From assembly GCF_016714275.1 (NCBI RefSeq), contig NZ_JADJNP010000001.1, positions 1,736,001 to 1,800,000 of the forward strand: a DNA stretch of 64,000 nucleotides, in the 5' to 3' direction. This DNA comes from Tessaracoccus sp. Lineage in GTDB: Bacteria > Actinomycetota > Actinomycetes > Propionibacteriales > Propionibacteriaceae. A model generated the notes under the pieces. That model was not told the DNA's origin. It was given only the letters and a program-made list of their open reading frames with translations, and made no database searches. Shown piece by piece: positions 7,586 to 17,058 of the stretch. Both the position numbers and the translations under genes were made by a program. Within the stretch, counting starts at the first letter, position 1. Every line of letters starts with the position of its first letter.

Positions 7586-9849
7586 GCGCGCACCCGATTC
7601 CGGGCGGGATCCCCACGTTCGAGTTGGAGATCGGCGGCATGACCTGCGCCTCCTGCGCGAACCGGATCGAGAAGAAGCTCAACAAGCTCGACGGCGTCTC
7701 CGCAACCGTGAACTACGCGACAGAGAAGGCGAAGGTCACCGTCCCGGAGGGGTACGACCCCGCGCTGTTGATCGCCGAGGTCGAGAAGACCGGCTACACC
7801 GCAGCGCTCCCGAAGCCGAAGGTCGAGAAGGCAACACCGGTCGACTCCGGGGGTACCGCTGACGACGCCGAACTGACGGCGCTGCGGCAGCGGCTGATCG
7901 GGTCGATCGTGCTCACCGTCCCCGTGATCGCGATGGCCATGATCCCCGCGCTGCAGTTCACCTACTGGCAGTGGGCCTCGCTCGCGCTCGCCGCGCCGGT
8001 AATCGTCTGGGCGGCGTGGCCGTTCCACAAGGCCGCGTGGACCAACCTGAAGCACGGCGCCGCGACGATGGACACCCTCATCTCGATGGGCACCTCCGCA
8101 GCGTTCCTCTGGTCGCTGTATGCGTTGTTCCTCGGAACAGCGGGCACACCGGGCATGGTGCACCCGTTCGAGCTCACGATCGCCCCGTCCGACGGCGCGG
8201 CCAACATCTACCTTGAGGTCGGCGCCGGCGTGACGATGTTCATCCTCGCCGGACGCTACTTCGAGAAGCGCTCAAAGCGGCAGGCAGGCGCCGCGCTTCG
8301 CGCCCTACTCGAGTTGGGCGCGAAGGAGGTCTCGGTGGTCCGGGGCGGCGCCGAGGTCAAGATCGCGATCGAGGATCTGCGGGTCGGCGACGAGTTCATC
8401 GTCCGCCCGGGCGAGAAGATCGCCACCGACGGCGTGATCGTGTCCGGCACCTCCGCCGTCGACGCCTCGATGCTGACCGGCGAGTCGGTCCCCGTGGAGG
8501 TCGGCGTCGGGGATCCCGTCACCGGCGCCACCGTCAACGCAGGCGGTCGCCTCGTCGTCCGCGCGACGCGCGTCGGCTCCGACACCCAGCTCGCGCAAAT
8601 GGCAAAGCTGGTCGAGGACGCGCAGACAGGCAAGGCGGAGGTGCAGCGGCTGGCCGACAGGATCTCCGGCGTCTTCGTTCCCATCGTCATCGTCATCGCG
8701 GTCGCGACGCTGGGCGCCTGGCTCGGCGCGGGGTTCCCGGCCACCGCCGCCTTCACCGCCGCGGTCGCCGTCCTCGTGATCGCGTGCCCCTGCGCGTTGG
8801 GACTCGCCACGCCGACGGCGTTGCTCGTCGGCACGGGGCGCGGCGCCCAGATGGGCATCCTGATCAAGGGCCCCGAGGTGCTGGAGTCGACCCGCAAGGT
8901 CGACACCATCGTGCTCGACAAGACCGGCACCGTCACCACTGGCAAGATGACGCTCGTCGATGTCGTGGCAGGGCCCGGCGTCGACCGCGGCGAGCTGCTG
9001 CGCCTCGCGGGCGCGCTGGAAGATGCTTCTGAGCATCCCATCGCGCAGGCGATCGCGAAGGCTGCCACAAAGGAGGTCGGGCAGCTCCCGACACCCACCG
9101 ACTTCGCCAACGTGGAGGGCAAGGGCGTGCGTGGCGTCGTCGATGGCCGCTCCGTCGTCGTCGGCCGCCAGTCGTTGCTCGCCGACGACGCGCTCCCTCT
9201 CTCCCCTGAACTCGCCGCGGCGAAGGCCGAGGCGGAGCGCGAGGGCAAGACGGTCGTCGCCGCCGGTTGGGACGGAGCCGCGCGAGGCCTCCTCGTCGTC
9301 GCCGACACGGTCAAGCCCACCAGCGCGCAGGCCGTCGCCGAGCTCAAGGAGATCGGCCTGGTACCCGTGCTGCTCACCGGCGACAACGAGACGGTCGCCC
9401 GCCAGATCGCCGCCGAGGTCGGCATCGACCAGGTGATCGCCGAGGTACTGCCGAAGGACAAGGTCGAGGTCGTCGCTCGCCTCCAGAAGGAGGGCAAGAT
9501 CGTCGCGATGGTCGGCGACGGCGTCAACGACGCCCCGGCGCTCGCGCAGGCGGACCTCGGCCTCGCCATGGGAACAGGCACCGATGTCGCGATCGAGGCC
9601 TCGGACCTCACCCTTGTCCGCGGAGACCTACGCGGCGCCGTCGACGCCATCCGGCTGTCCCGCAGGACGCTCGGCACCATCAAAACCAACCTGTTCTGGG
9701 CGTTCGCCTACAACGTCGCCGCCATCCCGATCGCGGCGCTCGGCATGCTCAACCCCATGCTCGCGGGCGCGGCGATGGCGTTCTCCAGCGTCTTCGTCGT
9801 CGGCAACAGCCTCCGCCTGCGCGGGTTCCGGAGCGTCACCGCCGCATGA
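7582..9849 (+). CDS. copA: copper-translocating P1B-type ATPase (CopA-like)
   Basis: 755 residues. A heavy-metal-associated domain occupies about residues 12-75, with GMTCASC (Cys22 and Cys25). The transmembrane metal site CPC is at residues 402-404, the phosphorylation motif DKTGT starts at Asp446, the SEHPIAQAI nucleotide-binding His-Pro follows, and GDGVNDAPAL lies near 645-654. All catalytic elements of a Cu(I) exporting P1B-1 ATPase are present. The ATG overlaps the stop of the preceding small gene, and the stop overlaps the CDF gene (ATGA). Control by copper through the CsoR-like sites is inferred from their position. Confidence 0.95.
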   Translation: MSAHPIPGGIPTFELEIGGMTCASCANRIEKKLNKLDGVSATVNYATEKAKVTVPEGYDPALLIAEVEKTGYTAALPKPKVEKATPVDSGGTADDAELTALRQRLIGSIVLTVPVIAMAMIPALQFTYWQWASLALAAPVIVWAAWPFHKAAWTNLKHGAATMDTLISMGTSAAFLWSLYALFLGTAGTPGMVHPFELTIAPSDGAANIYLEVGAGVTMFILAGRYFEKRSKRQAGAALRALLELGAKEVSVVRGGAEVKIAIEDLRVGDEFIVRPGEKIATDGVIVSGTSAVDASMLTGESVPVEVGVGDPVTGATVNAGGRLVVRATRVGSDTQLAQMAKLVEDAQTGKAEVQRLADRISGVFVPIVIVIAVATLGAWLGAGFPATAAFTAAVAVLVIACPCALGLATPTALLVGTGRGAQMGILIKGPEVLESTRKVDTIVLDKTGTVTTGKMTLVDVVAGPGVDRGELLRLAGALEDASEHPIAQAIAKAATKEVGQLPTPTDFANVEGKGVRGVVDGRSVVVGRQSLLADDALPLSPELAAAKAEAEREGKTVVAAGWDGAARGLLVVADTVKPTSAQAVAELKEIGLVPVLLTGDNETVARQIAAEVGIDQVIAEVLPKDKVEVVARLQKEGKIVAMVGDGVNDAPALAQADLGLAMGTGTDVAIEASDLTLVRGDLRGAVDAIRLSRRTLGTIKTNLFWAFAYNVAAIPIAALGMLNPMLAGAAMAFSSVFVVGNSLRLRGFRSVTAA

Positions 9850-10781
9850 GCGGGCACAGCCACGGGCACGCCGCCGAGGCCGGGCAGCCGGGAGATCACC
9901 GGGCCCGGCTGTGGATCGCCTTCGCGATCACCGCCACCATCGTCGTCGCGCAGGCGGTCGGCGCGGTCGTCACCGGCAGCCTCGCGCTGCTCACGGACAC
10001 CGCGCACGCGATCACCGACGCCTCAGGCCTGCTCGTGGCGCTCATCGCCGCGACGCTCATGCTCAAGCCCGCGGACTCGCACCGCACCTGGGGATTCCGC
10101 AGGATCGAGGTCATCGCAGCGCTCGGCCAAGCCGTCCTGCTCCTCGCCGTCGGCATCTACGCTGCCGTCGAGGGGGTTCGGCGTCTGTTCGCGCCGCCGG
10201 AGGTTCCCGCCACCGAGCTGCTGGTCTTCGGCATCATCGGCCTCGTCGCCAACGTCATCGCGATCGCGGTCCTCGCGTCCAGCCGCGGCGCGAACTTCAA
10301 CATGCGCGCGGCGTTCCTCGAGGTCCTGAACGACGCCCTCGGCTCGGTGGGGGTGATCGTCGCCGCGATCGTCATCGCCACCACGGGGTTCCAGCAGGCC
10401 GACGCCATCGCGGGCCTCGTCATCGCCGCGCTAATCGTACCGCGGGCGTTCACGCTGATGCGCGAGACCACAAGCGTGCTGATGGAGTTCACGCCCAAGG
10501 GCCTCGACCTCGACGAGGTGCGCAGCCACATCCTCGCCCTCGACCACGTCCGAGACGTCCACGACCTGCACGCTTCCACGGTCGCCACCGGGCTCCCGAC
10601 GCTGACCGCGCACGTCGTCGTCGACGACGAGTGCTTCACCGACGGGCACGCCGCCCGGATGCTGCACGACGTCCGGGAGTGCGTCGCCGAGCACTTCGAC
10701 GTGTCCGTCCACCACTCAACGTTCCAGATCGAGACCGCGCACATCGCCGAACACGAACCGGACGCGACGAAACACGGATAG
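9846..10781 (+). CDS. cation diffusion facilitator (CzcD/ZitB-like) efflux protein
   Basis: 311 residues with a His-rich N-terminus (SGHSHGHAAE), six membrane segments and a C-terminal CDF dimerisation domain (about 210-300). The TM2 metal-site pattern DTAHAITDA is present. In TM5 the usual HxxxD is ExxxD (LEVLNDALGSVGV), a change that can alter metal preference. It overlaps copA by 4 bp, so it is expressed in the copper operon although the family usually exports Zn, Cd or Co. Convergent with the glutamate dehydrogenase gene, whose stop is 6 bp away. Confidence 0.9.
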   Translation: MSGHSHGHAAEAGQPGDHRARLWIAFAITATIVVAQAVGAVVTGSLALLTDTAHAITDASGLLVALIAATLMLKPADSHRTWGFRRIEVIAALGQAVLLLAVGIYAAVEGVRRLFAPPEVPATELLVFGIIGLVANVIAIAVLASSRGANFNMRAAFLEVLNDALGSVGVIVAAIVIATTGFQQADAIAGLVIAALIVPRAFTLMRETTSVLMEFTPKGLDLDEVRSHILALDHVRDVHDLHASTVATGLPTLTAHVVVDDECFTDGHAARMLHDVRECVAEHFDVSVHHSTFQIETAHIAEHEPDATKHG

Positions 10782-10787
10782 CTCGGG

Positions 10788-13700
10788 CTACTCCGGCGCG
10801 CCTGTCAGCAGACCGAGGTCGCGGACCAGCACCCACATCTGGCCGAGGCCCGCCGCCGACTCCCCCTGCAGGTCGCCGAGGGTCGCCCGCAGACCGGCCA
10901 GCGCCGTCGTGTGACGGGTCGCCCACAGACGCACCCGCTCGGCCGGGTCCTCCGCGTCGTCGCCTGAGAGGGCATCGGCGGTGAGCGACAGCGTGAGCCG
11001 GTAGAGATCCTGGCGCAGCGCGGACTTCGCGACGGCGTCCCAGCGGCCCTCGCTCGACAGCCGAGCCAGCATCTCGAGCAGGTCGTCGAGGCCCACGACT
11101 CCCGCGAGGTGGAGGTAGCCGCGCGCGACGAGTTCGGGATCGAGGTCGACCTGGCGCGCGAGGTCCACCACGCCGAGGAACGCGACGCCGTCGAGCAGAC
11201 CCGCCGTGCGGGCGGCAAGCTCGTCGGGGGCGTCGCCCGCGGCGAAGTCGGCGACGCGCTGGCGGTAGCGGACCAGGCCCGCCTCGTCGTAGAGGTCGGT
11301 GATCGTGGCGGCCAGTTGCTGCACGGTCCCGCGGTACGCCTCGATCTCGCTACCGATGTCGGCCGTCTGGGGACGCCGTGCGAGGAGGTACCGGACGGTC
11401 CGGTCCAGCAGGCGCCGGAACTCGACGTAGAGCCGACACTGCATCGCCGTCGGCACCGCGCCGTCGAGCTGACCGACCGCACCGACGAAGCCGCGCAGGT
11501 CGAACACCTCCCGCGCGATCACGAACGCCTTCGCCACCTCGGCGAGGCCGGCGCCGGACTCCTCCATCGCACGGTGCGCGAACGTGATGCCGCCGCGGTT
11601 GACCACCGAGTTCGCGATCCGGTTGGCGATGATCTCCCTGCGCAGCGGGTGCTCCTGCCGCGCCTGGGCGAATCCGCGCAGGGGGCCGGGGAAATAGGCG
11701 GCCAGCTCGGACTCCAGCCACGGATCATCCGGGACCGTCGAGGCGAGCAGCGCATCCTTCAGCGCCAGCTTCGCGTAAGCCACCAGTACCGAGAACTCCG
11801 GCGAGGTGAGGCCGCGCCCCTCCTTCGCCCTGCGCTCCATCTCCGCGGCGCTGGGCAGCGCCTCGAGCGCACGGTCGAGCCCGCGGTGCTCCTCCAGCCA
11901 CGCCATCAGTCGCTCGTGCGGGCCGAGCATCGCGCCGCCCAGGTGCCGGGCGTTGCTCAGGAGCACGTTCTGTTCGTAGTTCGTGCGCAGCACGCTGGCG
12001 GCCACCTCGTTGGTCATCGAGGCGAGCAGGTCGTTGCGTTGCCGCTCTGTCATCTGCCCGTTCGCCAGGAGGCTGCCGAGCAGGATCTTGATGTTGACCT
12101 CGTAGTCCGACGAGTCGACGCCGCCTGAGTTGTCGATGGCGTCGGTGTTGATACCGATCCCCCGCTGGGCCGCCTCGATGCGGCCGCGCTGCGTGACGCC
12201 GAGGTTGCCGCCCTCACCGACGACGCGGCAGCGGAGGTCCGCGCCGTTGACCCTGACGGCGTCGTTGGCCCGGTCGCCGACCTCACCGTGCTGCTCCGTC
12301 GATGCCTTGACGTACGTGCCGATGCCGCCGTTCCAGAAGAGGTCGACCGGAGCCTTCAGGATCGCCGTCATGAGTTCGGCAGGCGTCAGGTGCTCGTCGT
12401 CGCCGAGGCCGAGGGCCGCGCGCATCTCCGGCGTGATCGCGATGGACTTGGCAGAGCGGGGAAACACCCCGCCGCCCGCGCTGATCAGCGTGGTGTCGTA
12501 GTCCGCCCAGGATGAGAACGGCAGCGCGAACATGCGCCCGCGCTCCGCGAAGCTCGTCGCCGGGTCGGGCGTGGGGTCAACGAAGACGTGCCGGTGATCG
12601 AACGCGGCGACCAGCCGGATGTGCTCGCTCAGCAGCATCCCGTTGCCGAACACGTCGCCGCTCATGTCGCCGACACCGACGACGGTGAAGTCGGTCGTCT
12701 GAGGATCGGTGCCCCGCTCGAGGAAATGCCGCGTCACCGACTCCCACGCGCCGCGGGCGGTGATGCCCATGCTCTTGTGGTCATACCCGGTCGAGCCGCC
12801 CGACGCGAACGCGTCACCCAGCCAGAAGCCGTCCTCGGTGGAGACCTCGTTGGCGAGGTCGGAGAATGCGGCGGTGCCCTTGTCCGCGGCGACCACGAGG
12901 TAACTGTCGTCGCCGTCGTGCCGGACCACGCCGTCGGGGCCGCGAGTGTGGCCCTGGACCCGGTTGTCGGTCACGCTGAGCAGCGCGCTCACGAACTCGC
13001 GGTAGGCGGCGCGGCCCTGCGCGAGCCACGCCGCGCGGTCGCGCTGCGGGTCGGGCAAGCCCTTCGGGTAGAAGCCGCCCTTCGCTCCCGTCGGAACGAT
13101 GACCGCGTTCTTGACCATCTGCGCCTTGACGAGACCGAGGACCTCGGTGCGGAAGTCGTCGCGCCGGTCGGACCAGCGCAGACCACCCCTCGCCACCTTG
13201 CCGAAGCGCAGGTGGACGCCCTCCAGCCGCGTGCTGTACACCCACGTCTCCACGAACGGGCGCGGAGCGGGCAGGTGCGGCACGCGCTGCGGGTCGAGCT
13301 TGAAGGCGACGGCGCCGCCGGACTCCGGACGGTAGAAGTTGGTGCGCTCACCCGCGCGGATCACCGCGAGAAACGCACGGATCATCTGATCGTGGTCGAG
13401 GCTGGGGACGTCCGCCACGCCGGCGAGCACGGCGTCAGCCGCCGCCTGCTCCCGCGCATCGCGGTCGGTCACGTCTCCGGGCAGGAACCGGGCCTCGAAC
13501 ACGTCGACGAGCTGGCGCGCGATGTCCGGGTTCTCCACCAGGGCCGACTCAAGGGAACCGGTCGAATAGTGCATCGTCTGCCGCAGATAGGCGGCGATCA
13601 TGCGCAGGATGATGACCTGCCGCCAGGTGAGCCGGACCGAGCCGATGAGCTGGTTGAACCGGTCGCTCTCCGCCCGCCGCTCCCACACCGCGAGGAAGGC

Positions 13701-15551
13701 AGCCAGGAAGCCCGCGCCCTCGCCGTCGGAGGGGGCCCACCAGCTCTCGTCCCCCGCGGACACGCCGAAGTCGAGGATGTGGCGCGTGACGCCATCGCGA
13801 GCGACGACACGGTGGGTCCGCTCGTCGGACACGGCGAGGCCGAAGTCGAGCAGCAGTGGCAGGACCTCGGTCAGGCCGAGGGCCCGGTCGCAGTACAGGC
13901 GGAGGCGGCGCTCGCCGGGGTGGGCCGACATCTCCTGGTACAGGCTGGCCTCGATGCCTTCGACGAGCTCCTCGAGACGCCGCACGTCCACCGCCGCCAT
14001 CCGCGGCTGATGCATCGCCTTGTACGCCTCGTCGAGGCCGCCGCCCCACCGGGCCACCAGCCGCGCGGCCTCGATCTCGCCGAACTCGGCGACCATCGCA
14101 GCCTGCCAGTCGCTGTCCCACGTCTGGACCGCGCGCCGCAACCACTCCTGCAGGTCGTCGAGATCCTCCGCCGGGGGCGCGCTACTGGCGTCGCGCCGGA
14201 TGACGTAATGGACCATCGCCGTCGCCGAGTCGTCGACCCGGGTCGTGTACTCGACGCCGGTGCCATGGAACGAGTTCATCAGGATGTCCTGGATCCGGAG
14301 GCGCACGTCGGTGTTGTACCTGTCGCGCGGCAGCAGCACGAGGCACGAGGTGAACCTGCCGTAGACGTCCGGGCGCGCGAACAGCTGCGTCTGGCGTTGA
14401 TAGCGCGAGGCGACGATCCGGCGCGCCACGTCGGTGAGGTACTCGGCGTCGCCCTGGAAGAGCTCGTCGCGCGGGTAGGTCTCCAGGACGTTCAGCAGCC
14501 GCTTGCCCGAGTGGCTGTCCGGGGCGAACCCGCTGGCCTCCATCACCCGCTGCACCTTCGCGGCGAGGAAGGGGATGGCCCGCACCGAGCCGTGATAGAC
14601 GTTCGAGGTGAAGAGGCCGATGAACCGGTGCTCGCCGTTGACGACGCCGTTCTCGTCGACCGTCTTGACGCCGATGTAGTCGAGGTAGACGGAGCGGTGC
14701 ACCGTCGAGCGCGAGTTGGCCTTCGTGATGATCAGCAGCTGCCGCTCGCCCGCCTTCTCGCCGACTCTGCCGCGGAGCGCACGCCGCGAGGTGCCGGAGT
14801 CGCCGCGCATGAGGCCGAGTCCGCTGCCCGGCACCTGCTCCAGCACGCCGTCGTCGTCGGAGTAGCGGTAGCTGCGGTAGCCGAGGAAGACGAAGTGGTC
14901 ATCGACCAGCCAGTCGAGCAGGTCACGCACCTGCTGCCGCTCCGCAGCCGGGACCGACTCGGGGCCTGCCGCCAGCGCGGCCGAGACCTCGACGGCCTGC
15001 CGCACCATAGGCTCCCAGTCGGCGACCGCCGTGGCCACGTCCGTGAGCACCGCCCGCACCCGGGTGATGAGGGCGTCGAGAGCATCCTGGCCCACCACGC
15101 GCCCGATCTCGATGTGCAGCCAGGACTCGCGCGGCCCGTCGCCGAGACCGATGAGGACCCCTTCGGCGTCGCGGGAGACCTCAAGCTGTGGATGGATCAG
15201 GAGCCTGACCCCGTGACCCTGCCGGTCGAGCTCCGCGGTGACGGAGTCGACGATGAACGGGGCGTCGTCGGTCACCACTTGCAGCACCGTGTTGCCCGTG
15301 GCCCACCCATGCGTGTCGACCCGCGGCGTGAAGCCGCTGACCAGGATCTCGCCCGGCTTCCGCGTCCTGGCAAGCGCCAGGTGACTCAGCACCGCCCCGC
15401 GGATGTCGTCGGGATACCTCTCCGCGAGGTCCTCAGTCAGGACGTGCCGGTGGTAGGCGTCGATCAGCTCCCGCGGGGCGATCGGGGCGGTGTCGATGCC
15501 GCTCGCGGCCTCCGCCAGCAGTGCTTCTCTTCGCTCGTCGAGGACGGTCAT
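10788..15551 (-). CDS. gdh: NAD-specific glutamate dehydrogenase, large (~180 kDa) type
   Basis: 1587 residues, the length of the L_180 class NAD-GDH known from Streptomyces, mycobacteria and proteobacteria. Long N-terminal ACT-like regulatory regions (about 1-600) precede the catalytic core. In the core, GKVARGGLRWSDRRDDFRTE and PTGAKGGFYPKG (about residues 760-840) carry the conserved glutamate-binding and catalytic lysine elements, and GGNLGVTQRGRIE marks the nucleotide-binding half. It deaminates glutamate to 2-oxoglutarate and ammonium with NAD. The gene follows the MocR regulator by 26 bp on the same strand. Confidence 0.95.
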   Translation of the reverse strand: MTVLDERREALLAEAASGIDTAPIAPRELIDAYHRHVLTEDLAERYPDDIRGAVLSHLALARTRKPGEILVSGFTPRVDTHGWATGNTVLQVVTDDAPFIVDSVTAELDRQGHGVRLLIHPQLEVSRDAEGVLIGLGDGPRESWLHIEIGRVVGQDALDALITRVRAVLTDVATAVADWEPMVRQAVEVSAALAAGPESVPAAERQQVRDLLDWLVDDHFVFLGYRSYRYSDDDGVLEQVPGSGLGLMRGDSGTSRRALRGRVGEKAGERQLLIITKANSRSTVHRSVYLDYIGVKTVDENGVVNGEHRFIGLFTSNVYHGSVRAIPFLAAKVQRVMEASGFAPDSHSGKRLLNVLETYPRDELFQGDAEYLTDVARRIVASRYQRQTQLFARPDVYGRFTSCLVLLPRDRYNTDVRLRIQDILMNSFHGTGVEYTTRVDDSATAMVHYVIRRDASSAPPAEDLDDLQEWLRRAVQTWDSDWQAAMVAEFGEIEAARLVARWGGGLDEAYKAMHQPRMAAVDVRRLEELVEGIEASLYQEMSAHPGERRLRLYCDRALGLTEVLPLLLDFGLAVSDERTHRVVARDGVTRHILDFGVSAGDESWWAPSDGEGAGFLAAFLAVWERRAESDRFNQLIGSVRLTWRQVIILRMIAAYLRQTMHYSTGSLESALVENPDIARQLVDVFEARFLPGDVTDRDAREQAAADAVLAGVADVPSLDHDQMIRAFLAVIRAGERTNFYRPESGGAVAFKLDPQRVPHLPAPRPFVETWVYSTRLEGVHLRFGKVARGGLRWSDRRDDFRTEVLGLVKAQMVKNAVIVPTGAKGGFYPKGLPDPQRDRAAWLAQGRAAYREFVSALLSVTDNRVQGHTRGPDGVVRHDGDDSYLVVAADKGTAAFSDLANEVSTEDGFWLGDAFASGGSTGYDHKSMGITARGAWESVTRHFLERGTDPQTTDFTVVGVGDMSGDVFGNGMLLSEHIRLVAAFDHRHVFVDPTPDPATSFAERGRMFALPFSSWADYDTTLISAGGGVFPRSAKSIAITPEMRAALGLGDDEHLTPAELMTAILKAPVDLFWNGGIGTYVKASTEQHGEVGDRANDAVRVNGADLRCRVVGEGGNLGVTQRGRIEAAQRGIGINTDAIDNSGGVDSSDYEVNIKILLGSLLANGQMTERQRNDLLASMTNEVAASVLRTNYEQNVLLSNARHLGGAMLGPHERLMAWLEEHRGLDRALEALPSAAEMERRAKEGRGLTSPEFSVLVAYAKLALKDALLASTVPDDPWLESELAAYFPGPLRGFAQARQEHPLRREIIANRIANSVVNRGGITFAHRAMEESGAGLAEVAKAFVIAREVFDLRGFVGAVGQLDGAVPTAMQCRLYVEFRRLLDRTVRYLLARRPQTADIGSEIEAYRGTVQQLAATITDLYDEAGLVRYRQRVADFAAGDAPDELAARTAGLLDGVAFLGVVDLARQVDLDPELVARGYLHLAGVVGLDDLLEMLARLSSEGRWDAVAKSALRQDLYRLTLSLTADALSGDDAEDPAERVRLWATRHTTALAGLRATLGDLQGESAAGLGQMWVLVRDLGLLTGAPE

Positions 15552-15577
15552 GGTGCATCACTGCTCCTTGGGTCGCG

Positions 15578-17014
15578 CTACCCCCAATCTAGTCCCGATG
15601 TGGAGATCGCGGCGATCAAGTTGAGGCCATGGGCGAGCTCCGCCTCGCTGACGGCGCCGAAGCCGAACACGATCCCCGAGCTGCCCGCTCCCGACCAGTA
15701 CTCCGACAGCGGGCTGACGGTCACGCCGCGCGCGGCGAGTTCGGCGACGACGTCAGCCTCCGAACGCCGGGTCTCGACGACGGCGTGCAGGCCGCCGTCC
15801 ATCGGCGAGACGCGCAGGCCGGGCACACCGGACAGCGCCGCCACCACCTGGGCGCGACGGCGCCGGTAGCGGTTGCGCACCCGCTGCGTATGCAGCCGCA
15901 GCGCGCCGCTGTCCAGATATTCGGCGACGGCGCGCTGCGCCACGAGACCGACGGGCTGCCCCAGCTCCGCGCGCGCCTCGGCCACCGCCGGCACCAGCCA
16001 GGCGGGCAGCGCGAGGAACCCGGTGGCGAGCGCCGGGGTCAGGATCTTTGCCAGCGTGCCCAGCAGGACCACCCGGCCGTCGACCGGGTCGTCCAGGGCG
16101 GCCAGCGCGGGCAACGGGTCCGAGGTGTAGCGCAGCTCGGAGTCATAGTCGTCCTCGACGACAACCACCCGGTGACGCCGCGCCCAGTCCAGCAGCATCT
16201 GTCGCCGGTCCACCGGCAACGAGCCTCCCAGCGGGTACTGGTGGCTGGGCGTGACGATGAGCAGGTCCGGCGCATCCGAGCCCGCGGGCAGGTCCTCCAC
16301 GCGGAGGCCGCGCTCGTCCACCGGAACGGGCACCACCGTCGCGCCGAAGCGGGTGGGAACCCGGCGCAGCGATGGGTATCCGGGCTCCTCGACTCCGACC
16401 CTGAGCCGCGACGGGTTCCCTTCGCCGAGCGCGAGGAGCAGCAGCGCGAACCCCTCCCTGCCGCCACCGGAGACCGCGATCTGGGCAGGATCCCTCAGCA
16501 CCGCGCGCATCCGGCGCAGGTGCTCGGCCCAGGCCGAGCGCAGCTTCGGCAGACCCATCGCGGGGACCGTGCCGTCCACCCGCGCTGCCGACGCCTCCCT
16601 CCAGGCCGCCTTCCAAGCCGCGCCGACGACGTCCGCTGCCCAGGGCTGGCCCGGGCGAAGATCGAGGGTGGCCGGCGCGCCTGACGTCGTCGGCCCATCC
16701 CGGAGCGGCCGGACCGACACGGCACGCAGGGCCGGATGCACCCGCCGCAGATGGGGATTGACCACCGTCGAACGGCCGACGGTGGCGCTGAGGTATCCCT
16801 CCGCCAGCAGCTGGTCGTAGGCGGCGACCACGGATCCGCGCGAGACCCCGAGGTGAGCCGCCAGCGCGCGGCTCGACGGCACGACGTCGCCTGGCGCCAG
16901 CACCGTCTCCCCGATCAGGCGACGGAACTCGGCCGCAATCCGTGCGGGCAGGGAGCCCTCCCCCGGCCCGCGATCGAGCAGGAGGGGAAGGGCGATCTCC
17001 GGAGTGCTGCGCAC
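15578..17014 (-). CDS. pdxR: MocR-family PLP-dependent regulator (PdxR-like)
   Basis: 478 residues. An N-terminal GntR winged helix (about 20-90, with DVVPSSRALAAHLGVSRGSV) is joined to a fold-type I aminotransferase-like domain (about 130-470). That domain has the PLP-lysine region GTLAKILTPALATGFLALP and the VVVEDDYDSELRY block. MocR proteins next to pdxST generally act as PdxR, activating PLP synthesis when PLP is scarce. Here pdxST lies 9 kb away across an inserted-looking block, so the name is inferred. GTG start; a TAGGCT box lies 6 nt upstream, compatible with a leaderless mRNA. Confidence 0.8.
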   Translation of the reverse strand: MRSTPEIALPLLLDRGPGEGSLPARIAAEFRRLIGETVLAPGDVVPSSRALAAHLGVSRGSVVAAYDQLLAEGYLSATVGRSTVVNPHLRRVHPALRAVSVRPLRDGPTTSGAPATLDLRPGQPWAADVVGAAWKAAWREASAARVDGTVPAMGLPKLRSAWAEHLRRMRAVLRDPAQIAVSGGGREGFALLLLALGEGNPSRLRVGVEEPGYPSLRRVPTRFGATVVPVPVDERGLRVEDLPAGSDAPDLLIVTPSHQYPLGGSLPVDRRQMLLDWARRHRVVVVEDDYDSELRYTSDPLPALAALDDPVDGRVVLLGTLAKILTPALATGFLALPAWLVPAVAEARAELGQPVGLVAQRAVAEYLDSGALRLHTQRVRNRYRRRRAQVVAALSGVPGLRVSPMDGGLHAVVETRRSEADVVAELAARGVTVSPLSEYWSGAGSSGIVFGFGAVSEAELAHGLNLIAAISTSGLDWG

Positions 17015-17058
17015 GCCGGCAGCCTACTGCCGAGGAAGAGCACGCCGGTCTGGACGCC

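Noticed and set aside
12588..15869. A 1,093-codon open frame on the plus strand opposite the glutamate dehydrogenase gene
   Set aside because: Its translation has no recognisable domain and is rich in Arg, Glu and Val. It arises from the GC-biased third positions of the real gene; similar antisense frames occur opposite most long genes here.
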